This document shows positions 22,767 to 30,721 of a DNA stretch of 52,274 bases, one piece after another (within the stretch, counting starts at the first letter, position 1; the number at the start of each line of letters is the position of its first letter). The position numbers and the translations under genes were made by a program. The notes under the pieces are model-generated. The model saw only the letters and a list, made by a program, of their open reading frames with translations. It ran no database searches and had not been told where the DNA came from. Source of the DNA: JALYZC01 sp035997675 (lineage in GTDB: Bacteria; Actinomycetota; Thermoleophilia; Solirubrobacterales; Solirubrobacteraceae); NCBI GenBank assembly GCA_035997675.1, contig DASYIJ010000109.1, positions 1 to 52,274 on the forward strand, written 5' to 3'.

Positions 22767-24118
22767 CGCGCGGGCGGGCCAGCAAGCGGCCGGTCGACCT
22801 GCTCGAGGTCGGACTGATGTGGCCGCCCGAGACCTTCCTGCAGTGGAGGTTCGCCGGACTTGCCGCGCGCGGCTTTCGCGTCACCGTCGCATCGAGCGAT
22901 CGGCGCACGCCGGACGCGCGCGTGGACGGCGCGAAGCTCGTGGCGCTGCCCGACTGGGACGAGCCGCGGCGCGCCATCGCGGGCGGCATCGCCTGGGGCG
23001 CCCTGCGGCTGCTGCTGGCCTCCCCCCGGCGGCTGGTGCGCCTACTGATCGCGTCCCGGCGGGCCTGGCGAAGGTCCGGACGCTGGTCGCTGTCCCGGGC
23101 CGAGCGGCGATGGCGCGCGCTCGCGCGGCTGCGCACGTTCCTGGCGCTGGCGAGGCTCCGTCCCGACGTCGTGCACTTCGAGTGGGAGTCGGCCGCCGTC
23201 GCCCACATGCCGCTCCTCGACGTGTGGCGCTGCCCGATGGTGGTGAGCTGTCACGGCACGCTTCAGGTCTGGTCGCACACCGCCACCCACGTCGAGACGA
23301 CGGACGAGCTGCCGCGCGCCTTCGCGGCGGCGGCGGCCGTGCACTGCGTGTCACGAGCGGTGCAGGGTGAGGCGGACCGCTACGGCGTGGACCCGGCCAA
23401 GGTCCGTCTGATCCCCACCGCGGTCGACCCGACCGTGTTTCACCCCGGCCCGGGCCGGCGCGCGGCCGGCTCGCGGCTGCGGATCGTCGGGATCGGTTGG
23501 ATGAAGTGGCTGAAGGGCTTCGAGTACGCCGTCGAAGCCGTCGCCGAGCTGGTGCGTGCCGGCGTGCCCGCCCGGCTGGACCTGCTGGGCGGCGAGCCGG
23601 CACCCTCGTCCGGGGAGCCCGGCGACCGGCCGCGAGTGCAACACGCCATCGACGAGCTCGGACTGACTCGCCACGTCCGGCTCCACGATCACGTGTCGTC
23701 GTCGGACGTCGTGGCTCAGCTGCAGCGCGCGGACGTCCTCCTGCATCCCAGCCTGAGCGAAGGCCTGCCGACCGTCGTGCTCGAGGCGATGGCCTGCGGA
23801 CTCCCGGTCGTGGTGACCGACTGCGGGGGCGTCCGCGAGGCCGTGACGGACGGCGTCGAGGGCCTGGTCGTGCCGCCGCGCGAGCCGCTCCGGATGGCGG
23901 CGGCGCTGGAGGCGCTGTGGCGGGAGCCGGAGCTGCGCCGTCGCATGGGGACCGCGGGACGGGCGCGGGTCGAGCGAGTGTTCCCGCTCGAACGGCAGAT
24001 CGACGCGTTCGTCGATCTGTACGACGAGATCACCGCCCGCGGCCGGGGTGCCACGCGAGCCGGCTCCGTCGCGCCAGGCCCCCCGACCACAGTCCCAGAC
24101 TCCGCGCTGCGTCGGTGA
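22763..24118 (+). CDS. Glycosyltransferase family 4 (cassette copy 1)
   Basis: A 451-residue GT-B enzyme. The N-terminal part has VDLLEVGLMWPPETF and PDVVHFEWESAAVAH. The C-terminal nucleotide-sugar site includes LLHPSLSEGLPTVVLEAMACG with the conserved EGLP...E pattern, typical of retaining GT4. The chosen GTG overlaps the previous stop; earlier in-frame codons lie inside the GT2 gene. It is the paralogue of 27468-28739. Its last 89 bp overlap the convergent GT2 gene on the opposite strand, an unusually long coding overlap. Confidence 0.87.
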   Translation: MTRGRASKRPVDLLEVGLMWPPETFLQWRFAGLAARGFRVTVASSDRRTPDARVDGAKLVALPDWDEPRRAIAGGIAWGALRLLLASPRRLVRLLIASRRAWRRSGRWSLSRAERRWRALARLRTFLALARLRPDVVHFEWESAAVAHMPLLDVWRCPMVVSCHGTLQVWSHTATHVETTDELPRAFAAAAAVHCVSRAVQGEADRYGVDPAKVRLIPTAVDPTVFHPGPGRRAAGSRLRIVGIGWMKWLKGFEYAVEAVAELVRAGVPARLDLLGGEPAPSSGEPGDRPRVQHAIDELGLTRHVRLHDHVSSSDVVAQLQRADVLLHPSLSEGLPTVVLEAMACGLPVVVTDCGGVREAVTDGVEGLVVPPREPLRMAAALEALWREPELRRRMGTAGRARVERVFPLERQIDAFVDLYDEITARGRGATRAGSVAPGPPTTVPDSALRR

Positions 24119-24920
24119 GGCCGCGCGTGCAGCGCGCCCGGGCGCAGTGGCGCAGGCCGTCGATGGCCGCCTGCGGCGCGCCGCGCGTCTCCCGGGACCC
24201 GTCCCGGGCGCCGACGACGTAGCCGCGGCGGTAGTACTCCACGACGAGACGGGACACGCCGAGATCGGACGCGAGCCTGCGGTGGACCACCCACGCGTCG
24301 GGGAGGTAGACGATTCGCCCTCCGGCGGCGCGGAGCCGGTGGCCCCAGTCCCAGTCCTCGGCGACGGAGAGGCGCTCGTCGAACGGTCCCGTCGCCCGGA
24401 CGGCGGATCGTCGCAGCGCCATGTTGCAGCCCCACACCTCGTCCACGTCCGTGTCGGCCGGCCCGTGGTCCAGGCACATGCCCGCCAGCTCGTGAGAGGG
24501 GCACGTGTACGGGGGACGGTGTTCCAGACGCGGCCGAACCGGGCCTCCGAACAGCCCGGCGTCGGGGTGGCGGTCCGCTCCCGCCACGAGCTCCGCCAGC
24601 CATCGTGGGGGTGCCAGGGCGTCGTCGTCCAGGAAGCAGATCAGCTCGCCGCGCGCGAGCTCGAGTCCGGCGTTGCGTGCGGCGCCCGCTCCGCCCCGGG
24701 GCCGGCGCACGTACCGGAGGACATGGTCGGCCCGGCTCGCCTCCAGCTTCCGGACCGCGGCGGGCGTGTCGTCCCGCGACCCGTCGTCGACGACGATCAC
24801 CTCGTGGCCGACTCCCGGGTCCTCCTGGCGGAGGAGGTGCTCGAGGCAGCCGACCACGACGGCGCATCGATCGGCGGTCGGGACGACCACGGAGACGAAC
24901 GGGGGCGGGTCAGCGGGCAT
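24030..24920 (-). CDS. Glycosyltransferase family 2 (minus-strand cassette copy 1)
   Basis: A 296-residue GT-A protein: FVSVVVPTADR, VIVVDDGSRDDTP, the DXD region CFLDDDAL, and WGCNMALRRSA near the acceptor site, with GPFDERLSVAEDWDWG. It ends with CTRGLTDAARSLG, nearly repeated in its paralogue at 29837-30721. It overlaps the nucleotidyltransferase gene upstream by 11 nt (start ATG inside that gene's last codons), so the two are translationally coupled. Specificity unknown; resemblance to rhamnosyl-type GT2 is only general. Confidence 0.87.
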   Translation of the reverse strand: MPADPPPFVSVVVPTADRCAVVVGCLEHLLRQEDPGVGHEVIVVDDGSRDDTPAAVRKLEASRADHVLRYVRRPRGGAGAARNAGLELARGELICFLDDDALAPPRWLAELVAGADRHPDAGLFGGPVRPRLEHRPPYTCPSHELAGMCLDHGPADTDVDEVWGCNMALRRSAVRATGPFDERLSVAEDWDWGHRLRAAGGRIVYLPDAWVVHRRLASDLGVSRLVVEYYRRGYVVGARDGSRETRGAPQAAIDGLRHCARARCTRGLTDAARSLGLWSGGLARRSRLAWHPGRGR

Positions 24921-26526
24921 AGGGAGGAAGGGCCCGCACGGCCTCGTCGAGGGCGATCACGGTGGCGGCGGGCGGCGATTTCCAGTCCCGGGCGAACTGC
25001 CGGTAGGCCTCCCAGGCCGCCTCGGCCGCGCCGCGCGCGCCCGTTGCCCGGTCCGCCAGCGCCCGCGCCGTCGCCGCCGCGGTCAGCGCAAGCTCCGGCC
25101 TGGATTGCTCGGTGCTCTCCAGGAAGAGGGCGGCGCGGGCGGCGCCGATCAGAATTCCCAGGTGCTCGCCCGATGGCTCGGCCGGAACCGGATGCTGGGC
25201 CAGCCAGGCGCCGTGCTCGGCGACCCCGCGGCGGGCCGCGTCGTGCGCCGACCAACCCAGCACGTCGGGAAACGATGCGGTCGCGCGGCCTTCGACCAGG
25301 GCGAACGACACCGGGTCGGTGACGCTGCATTGGACCGCGCGCAGGCGGGCCCGTCCGCCGTGGAAGGGGCGGATGAGCAGGCCGCCGGCCTGCAGCGTCG
25401 CATACGGGCCCTTCTCCATGACCAGCGCCGCCGCGGCGAGCCGATCGGGGTCGCCGGGGTCGCCGGCGACGAGCGCGAACGTCTCGTCTGGCATCGTCGG
25501 GTAGGCGAGCGCGCGCCAGTCGGCGAGCGCGAGCAGGCGCGGTGCGGCCGAGGGCGGCCACGGCCCGGTGGGCTCCCACCCGCCGTGGGGCAGCGCCAGC
25601 TCGGACTCGTCGCCGCCCAGCAGCGCGACCTCGGTCCGCGACGTGCCCCCCAGCTCGGCGCCGATCTCGCCGGCGATCCGGGAGGAGAGGCGCACGAACG
25701 CCCGCAGGAATTCCCGCAACGGCGGGTTCGGCGTCGTGGTGAGCGCGCGCTGGAGGGCGAGCGCGCGGTTCAATGCGGGCGCCTCGTCGGGCATGTGGAC
25801 GAGCACCTCCTTCAGGGTCTGCTCGCGGCCGCCCGTCCGCCGTCCCTCGCTGAGCCACATCGACATGCGGGCCGGCTCGGCGACCAGCTTCACGCACATG
25901 CTCGCGGCTCCGGGTCGGCCCGGGTCGAGACACAGCTCGACGGCGAGGCGCCACAGGAACTGGAGCTCCAGCCAGGCCGCGATCCGGCGGCGCTGGGCAT
26001 CGCGCGCGGGGTCGGCCAGCCGGCGGTCCGGTCCGGCCACACGCCGCCAGGCCGCGGTGGCCCCGTAGAGCTCGGGCCGCTCGAGCAGGCGCATCTTGTC
26101 GGCGTCGGCGGAGGGGCCGTGGTAGACCGCGGGCGCTGGACCGGCGACGGGACGATCCAGCCCGTAGGTGATGGTCGAGTCCGCCAGCGCGTCGCGCAGG
26201 TGGGCGTCCTCGTACACGCAGCAGTCGACGACGTCGGCCATCAGCGGCAGCGCGCGGGTCAGCCGATCCCAGCGCCGGCGCACGCGCGCGCTCGAGGCGC
26301 CGGGGGCTCGTCCGTCGCCGGGCACCACGACGGCGAGGTCGAGGTCGGAGAGGCCGTAGACGGGCCGCCCGCTCCCCACGCTGCCGCCGATGTAGGCCGT
26401 CGACTGCGGCTCACCGGCGCGCAGGTAGGCGCTGCAGGCGCGCACGACGCCGGCGTACGCCCATCTCCAGAGCGGTCGCAGGCGCCCCCGCTCGGTCCGC
26501 AGGACGGCTAATCTGCCCGCTTCCAT
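24910..26526 (-). CDS. Nucleotidyltransferase-fold protein with large C-terminal domain
   Basis: A 538-residue protein. Near the N-terminus is the pol-beta-like nucleotidyltransferase signature GGS (47-49) followed after 11 residues by Asp61 and Asp63 in LSDLDLAVVV; Asp101 (VVDCC) could be the third carboxylate. The remaining ~430 residues are mostly helical with no family that I recognise. Such NTase proteins occur in glycan and RiPP clusters beside HprK-like kinases, as here. Its target could be a sugar, lipid carrier or protein. The ATG at 26526 shares a CATG palindrome with the plus-strand GT2 start; no good promoter is visible for this start, so it is uncertain. Confidence 0.7.
   Translation of the reverse strand: MEAGRLAVLRTERGRLRPLWRWAYAGVVRACSAYLRAGEPQSTAYIGGSVGSGRPVYGLSDLDLAVVVPGDGRAPGASSARVRRRWDRLTRALPLMADVVDCCVYEDAHLRDALADSTITYGLDRPVAGPAPAVYHGPSADADKMRLLERPELYGATAAWRRVAGPDRRLADPARDAQRRRIAAWLELQFLWRLAVELCLDPGRPGAASMCVKLVAEPARMSMWLSEGRRTGGREQTLKEVLVHMPDEAPALNRALALQRALTTTPNPPLREFLRAFVRLSSRIAGEIGAELGGTSRTEVALLGGDESELALPHGGWEPTGPWPPSAAPRLLALADWRALAYPTMPDETFALVAGDPGDPDRLAAAALVMEKGPYATLQAGGLLIRPFHGGRARLRAVQCSVTDPVSFALVEGRATASFPDVLGWSAHDAARRGVAEHGAWLAQHPVPAEPSGEHLGILIGAARAALFLESTEQSRPELALTAAATARALADRATGARGAAEAAWEAYRQFARDWKSPPAATVIALDEAVRALPPYAR
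26509..26514 (+). promoter_or_regulatory. Leaderless-type -10 element before second GT2 gene
   Basis: TAATCT, 10 nt before the ATG at 26525. It lies inside the N-terminal codons of the divergent nucleotidyltransferase gene if that gene starts at 26526. Confidence 0.35.
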
Positions 26527-27481
26527 GAGGGAGTCGAGCGCGGGCACAGCCGCTGATCTCTTCGTCGCTGCAGGCAATGGTCGAGGCCCGGTGGAAGCGC
26601 CGGGCCCGCGGTCGGCGCCCGAGCTGGTGAGCGTGATCGTCCCGGTCCGCAACGAGGAACGCTATCTGGGCGCGCAGTTCGCGGCGCTCGCCGCGCAGAC
26701 GTATCGGGGCGCGTGGGAGGTCGTGGTCGTGGACAACGGCTGCACCGACGGCAGCATGGCGGTGGTCGAGGAGTGGCGCCGGTCGCTGCCCGAGGTCGTG
26801 GTCGTCGATGCGTCGTCCCGGCGCGGCCTCAACTGGGCCCGCAACGCGGGGGCGTCGGCGGCCCGCGGGGAGTTCCTGGCGTTCTGCGACGCCGACGACG
26901 TCGTCGCGCCGGGCTGGCTCGACGAGCTGGTCGAGGCCGCCGCGGGCGCCGACCTGGTCGGCGGGCGCCTCGAGCACCACTCGCTCAACGACCCGCTCCG
27001 GCTGGCGTGGCGCCCCACGGAGCGCGTGAGCGGGTTCTCCGTCTACCACGACTTCCTCCCCAGCGTGCCCGGCGGCAACTGCGGCGTCTGGGCAACCGTC
27101 GCCGAGCGGGTGGGCTGGGACCCCGGCTACACGTTCGGCGGCTCGGACATCGAGTTCGCCTGGCGCGCCCAGGTCGCGGGCTACCGGGTGCTGCATGCAC
27201 CCGGCGCGGTGGTCAGCGTGCGCTTCCGCCGGCGCCTGCACCAGCACGCCTGGCAGTGGTTCCTGTACGCGGCCGCCGGCCCGCGCCTGTTCCGGCGCTT
27301 CCGGGCCGACGGGATGGCGCGATCGGACCCTCGCGAGGCGCTGGCCGACTGGGGATGGATCCTCGCCCACGCGACGTACCTCCTGGGTCCCTCCGAACGC
27401 CGCGGCTACTGGATGCGCAATGCGGCCTGGCGGCTCGGGCGGCTCGCGGGCAGCCTGCGTTACCGCGTTGTCTTCCTCTGA
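26525..27481 (+). CDS. Glycosyltransferase family 2 (cassette copy 2)
   Basis: A 318-residue GT-A enzyme, paralogue of the GT2 at 21879. It has LVSVIVPVRNEE, DNGCTDGS, ARNAGASAARGEF, FCDADDV and GGSDIEFAWR. The ATG at 26525 gives a ~34-residue leader before the first strand. A GTG at 26591 with GAGG upstream would give a tighter N-terminus, so the start is open, but TAATCT at 10 nt favours 26525. The downstream GT4 start overlaps its end by 14 nt. Sugar specificity unknown. Confidence 0.85.
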   Translation: MRESSAGTAADLFVAAGNGRGPVEAPGPRSAPELVSVIVPVRNEERYLGAQFAALAAQTYRGAWEVVVVDNGCTDGSMAVVEEWRRSLPEVVVVDASSRRGLNWARNAGASAARGEFLAFCDADDVVAPGWLDELVEAAAGADLVGGRLEHHSLNDPLRLAWRPTERVSGFSVYHDFLPSVPGGNCGVWATVAERVGWDPGYTFGGSDIEFAWRAQVAGYRVLHAPGAVVSVRFRRRLHQHAWQWFLYAAAGPRLFRRFRADGMARSDPREALADWGWILAHATYLLGPSERRGYWMRNAAWRLGRLAGSLRYRVVFL

Positions 27482-28739
27482 CCGGTTCCACCTGCTGGAG
27501 GTGGGCCTTCGGTGGCCGCCGGAGACGTTCATCCAGCACAAGCTCCGCCGGCTCGCCGCCCGCGGTGTCCGCGTGACCGTCGCGTCGAGCATGCCGGCCA
27601 GCGCGCCGCGGCCTCGGATCCCGGGCCTCGAGCTGGTCCGGATGCCGCACTGGGAGGACCGCCCGCTCGTCCAGGCGCTGGGGGCTGCCTGGGAGGCCGC
27701 GCGGCTGCTGCCGCGCCGGCCCCGGCGGCTGCGCGCAACGCTCGCCGCCGCGCGCGGGCCGCTCTGCCCCCCGGGCCTGCGCCATGGTCCGGGGCGATGG
27801 TGGTTGCTGCGGTCGATGCTCTCGCTGGCCCGGCTGGACCCTGACGTCGTGCACTTCGAGTGGGAGTCCGCGGCGGCGCGCCTGCTCCCGCTGGTCGAGG
27901 CCCTCGGGTGTCCGATGGCCATGAGCTGCCGGGGCGCCGACATCGACATCTACCCGCATTCGCCGCTGGAGCGCTCGTGGATCGGACAGCTGCCGCTGGC
28001 CTTCGGCACCGCGGCTGCGGTGCATTGCGTGTCCGAGGCGACGCTGTCCGCAGCTGCCGCTCAGGGCCTCTCCCGATCGAAGGCCTCGGTCATCCGGCCC
28101 GCCGTGGACCCGGACTTCTTCGCGCCCCTGGATGCCCCCGCCGAAGACGAGCCCGTCCGTCTGCGACTCGTCGACGTCGGCTGGCTGCGGTGGCGCAAGG
28201 GCTGGGAGTACGCGCTCGAGGCGGTCGCGCAGCTCGCGGCCGAGGGGGCGCCGGTGCGCTTCGACATCCTCGGCGCGGACCCGCCGCTCGATCACGCCGA
28301 GCCCAGCGAGCGCGGGCGCATCGCGCACACGGTCGAGGACCTGGGTCTGCGGGACGTCGTCCACGTCCACGGCCCGGTGCCCCAGACCGAGGTGCGCGAG
28401 CACCTGCGCGGAGCGGACATCCTGCTCCACGCCAGCCTGGCCGAGGGGATCCCGAACGTCGTGCTCGAGGCGATGGCGTGCGGCCGGCCGGTGGTCGTCA
28501 CCGAGTCGGGGGGCACCCGCGAGGCCGTGGACGACGGAGTCGAGGGCTTCGTGGTGCCCGCGCGCGACACCGGGCGACTGGTCGAGGCGCTGAGGACACT
28601 GTGGCGCGACCCCGCGCTGCGGCGGCGCATGGGGACGGCCGGCCGGGCGCGCGTGGAGGCGGAGTTCACCCTCGCCCGCCAGGCGGAGCTCTTCCGTGAC
28701 TTCTACCGGGGCATGACCGACGCGAGGGCGCGCCGGTGA
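27468..28739 (+). CDS. Glycosyltransferase family 4 (cassette copy 2)
   Basis: A 423-residue GT-B enzyme, paralogue of 22763-24118. Shared landmarks are LLEVGLRWPPETF, PDVVHFEWESAAAR, LAEGIPNVVLEAMACG and RMGTAGRARVE. The TTG at 27468 is chosen because it starts the protein 7 residues before LLEVGL, matching the copy-1 layout; no ATG or GTG fits. It overlaps the GT2 stop by 14 nt and the next GT4 start by 4 nt (GTGA), forming a coupled three-gene unit. Confidence 0.85.
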   Translation: MSSSDRFHLLEVGLRWPPETFIQHKLRRLAARGVRVTVASSMPASAPRPRIPGLELVRMPHWEDRPLVQALGAAWEAARLLPRRPRRLRATLAAARGPLCPPGLRHGPGRWWLLRSMLSLARLDPDVVHFEWESAAARLLPLVEALGCPMAMSCRGADIDIYPHSPLERSWIGQLPLAFGTAAAVHCVSEATLSAAAAQGLSRSKASVIRPAVDPDFFAPLDAPAEDEPVRLRLVDVGWLRWRKGWEYALEAVAQLAAEGAPVRFDILGADPPLDHAEPSERGRIAHTVEDLGLRDVVHVHGPVPQTEVREHLRGADILLHASLAEGIPNVVLEAMACGRPVVVTESGGTREAVDDGVEGFVVPARDTGRLVEALRTLWRDPALRRRMGTAGRARVEAEFTLARQAELFRDFYRGMTDARARR

Positions 28740-29848
28740 CGGCGGTCGCCGGGCGAATCGCCCTGGTGGGGAGCGAGACCGCCGACCTGCGAGGCCTCCG
28801 GGAGGCGGGCTGGGACGCGCGGCTCCTCGATCCGGACTCCTGCCGGCGCCACGCTGCCCGGCTGAGAACCGGCCTGGCGCTGGCCCGCGCCGCCACCGTC
28901 AGCCCTCGGGCGGCGAGGCGCGCTCTGCGGGTGCCGCGCGAGGTGCCCCGCGTCTGGTGCCGTCGCCAGGTCGCGACCCGGCTGGTGGCCGCGCGCCCCC
29001 AGGTCGTCCACTTCGACTCGGCGCGCTCGGCCGCCGCCTGGCTCCCCGTGCTCGACGCCCTGGACGGCGCCGTGGTGGTCGGCCTGACGGCGGAGGACCT
29101 CTACGGCTCGGGGTCGGCTCCCTTCCCCGGGTGCGAGGCGGTCTGGGCCCGCGCCGCCGCCGTTCACGTGCCCGACCGGGCGCTCGAGCGCCGGGCGCTG
29201 CAGCGCGGCCTACCGCCGGACCTGCCGCGCGCCGTGGTCGTGCCGGCGGTGGAGGCGACGTTCTTCGCGACCGCCGAGGCGGAGCCCGCGGAGCGGCGAT
29301 CGGGCGCGCTGCGGATCGTCAGCGCCGACTCCCTGGACTGGATGCAGGGCTTCGAGCACGCGATCCACGCGGTGCGGCTGCTGCGCGACGCCGGTGTCGA
29401 GGTCGAGTACACCATCGTGGGCGACGGCGACTACCTGCCCGCGCTCACGTTCGCGCGCCACCAGCTCGATGTGGCCGACGAGGTCCGGTTCTCGGGCGCG
29501 CTCGCGCCGGACGAGCTTCGCGACCGCCTACGCTCGGCCGACGTCTTCCTCGGCGCCTCGGTTGTGGACGGACTGCCCCGGGGCGCGCTCCGCGCGCTGG
29601 CGTGCGGCACGCCGGCCGTCCTGTCGGATCCGGGTCCGCTCGGCGAGCCGGGGCTCGACGGGGCCGCGCTCATCGCGCCGCGCCGGAAGCCCGAGGCCCT
29701 CGCCGAGAAGCTGGCGGCGCTCGCCGCCGACGAGGAGCTGCGGCGGGGGATGGGCCGCGCGGCACGGGCCTGGGCGCTGGAGCACGCGTCCGCGACCGAC
29801 CGGCGCGACCGCCTGGAGCGTCTCCTGCGCCAGGCGCTAGCGCAGTGA
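28736..29848 (+). CDS. Glycosyltransferase family 4-like, divergent
   Basis: A 370-residue GT-B protein with no counterpart in cassette copy 1. The N-terminal half is shorter and less conserved (RPQVVHFDSARSAAAWL). The C-terminal half keeps the GT4 fold: DSLDWMQGFEHAIHAV, YTIVGDGDYL, ADVFLGASVVDGLPRGALRALACGTPAV (read across 20-residue limits as two parts). The usual EGLP...E pair is replaced by DGLP...A, so the second acidic residue is missing, which may alter donor binding. It is coupled to the preceding GT4 by a GTGA overlap, and its end overlaps the convergent GT2 by 12 nt. Confidence 0.8.
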   Translation: MTAVAGRIALVGSETADLRGLREAGWDARLLDPDSCRRHAARLRTGLALARAATVSPRAARRALRVPREVPRVWCRRQVATRLVAARPQVVHFDSARSAAAWLPVLDALDGAVVVGLTAEDLYGSGSAPFPGCEAVWARAAAVHVPDRALERRALQRGLPPDLPRAVVVPAVEATFFATAEAEPAERRSGALRIVSADSLDWMQGFEHAIHAVRLLRDAGVEVEYTIVGDGDYLPALTFARHQLDVADEVRFSGALAPDELRDRLRSADVFLGASVVDGLPRGALRALACGTPAVLSDPGPLGEPGLDGAALIAPRRKPEALAEKLAALAADEELRRGMGRAARAWALEHASATDRRDRLERLLRQALAQ

Positions 29849-30721
29849 CGTCGCCCAGGGCCGGCGCCGGCGGCCGGCCGCGATGGCCGCGAGCGAGCCC
29901 AGCGCGCGCATCGCGTCGGTGAGCCCGCGCGTGCAGCGGTGGCCCGCGGCGTGGGCCAGCGAGACGGCGGCAGTCCGGCAGGCCCGGCGGGCCGGGAGCT
30001 CCTGGCCGAGCGCGACGACGGAGTAGCCCAGCCGGAAGTTGTCGCGCACGAGGCTCCAGGGCGAGACGTCGGAGCTCAACCGGCGATGCCACAGCCAGGC
30101 GTCGGGCAGGTACACGATCGTGCCCCCGACCTGGCGCAGGCGGCCCTCCCATTCGGACTCGTGCACGACCGCCAGCCCCTCGCGCAGGTCTCCGACGCGC
30201 TCCAGCGCCTCGCGGCGAATCGCCATGTTGCAGCTCCAGACCTCGTCGACGACCGCGTCCGACGGTCCCTCGTCCAACCGCGCCCCGGCCAGCTCGTGGC
30301 ACCGGCAGGTCCGCGGCGCGGCTGCCTCGAAGCGCGGCCTCACGGGCCCCCCGAGACACCCGGCCGACGGATGCCGCCGGGCTCCGTCGACCACGGTGCG
30401 CAGCCAACTGCCGGGGACGAGGACGTCGTCGTCCACCAGGCAGATGGGATCCCCCCGTGCCGCCCGCAGGCCGGCGTTGCGCGCGGCGTTGGCGTCGCGG
30501 CGCGCGATCCGCAGGTGGCGGACCGCCGGCGGATCCGCGCGCTCCCGCAGATCGCCGGGGAGCGGGCCCCCGTCCGCGGGCCCGTTGTGGGCGACGATCA
30601 CCTCGAAGCGATCGATCGGATAGTCCTGGTCGACCAGCGTCCGCAGGCAGTCGGCGAGGAGCCGTGTCCGGGCCGCCGTCGGCACCACCACCGAGACGAA
30701 GGGGAGCTCGTCAGACGGCAT
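29837..30721 (-). CDS. Glycosyltransferase family 2 (minus-strand cassette copy 2)
   Basis: A 294-residue GT-A protein, paralogue of 24030-24920. Shared landmarks are FVSVVVPTAAR, ARNAGLRAARG, the DDD of CLVDDDVL, GGPVRPRFE, CHELAGARLDEGP, VDEVWSCNMAIRR and CTRGLTDAMRALG. Its ATG overlaps the deacetylase stop by 11 nt, the same geometry as in copy 1 although the upstream genes are unrelated. Specificity unknown. Confidence 0.87.
   Translation of the reverse strand: MPSDELPFVSVVVPTAARTRLLADCLRTLVDQDYPIDRFEVIVAHNGPADGGPLPGDLRERADPPAVRHLRIARRDANAARNAGLRAARGDPICLVDDDVLVPGSWLRTVVDGARRHPSAGCLGGPVRPRFEAAAPRTCRCHELAGARLDEGPSDAVVDEVWSCNMAIRREALERVGDLREGLAVVHESEWEGRLRQVGGTIVYLPDAWLWHRRLSSDVSPWSLVRDNFRLGYSVVALGQELPARRACRTAAVSLAHAAGHRCTRGLTDAMRALGSLAAIAAGRRRRPWATSLR

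Noticed and set aside
24910..26526. Toxin-antitoxin or AbiEii-type nucleotidyltransferase defence gene
   Set aside because: The NTase signature is there, but the partner genes are glycosyltransferases and the C-terminal domain does not resemble known toxin partners.
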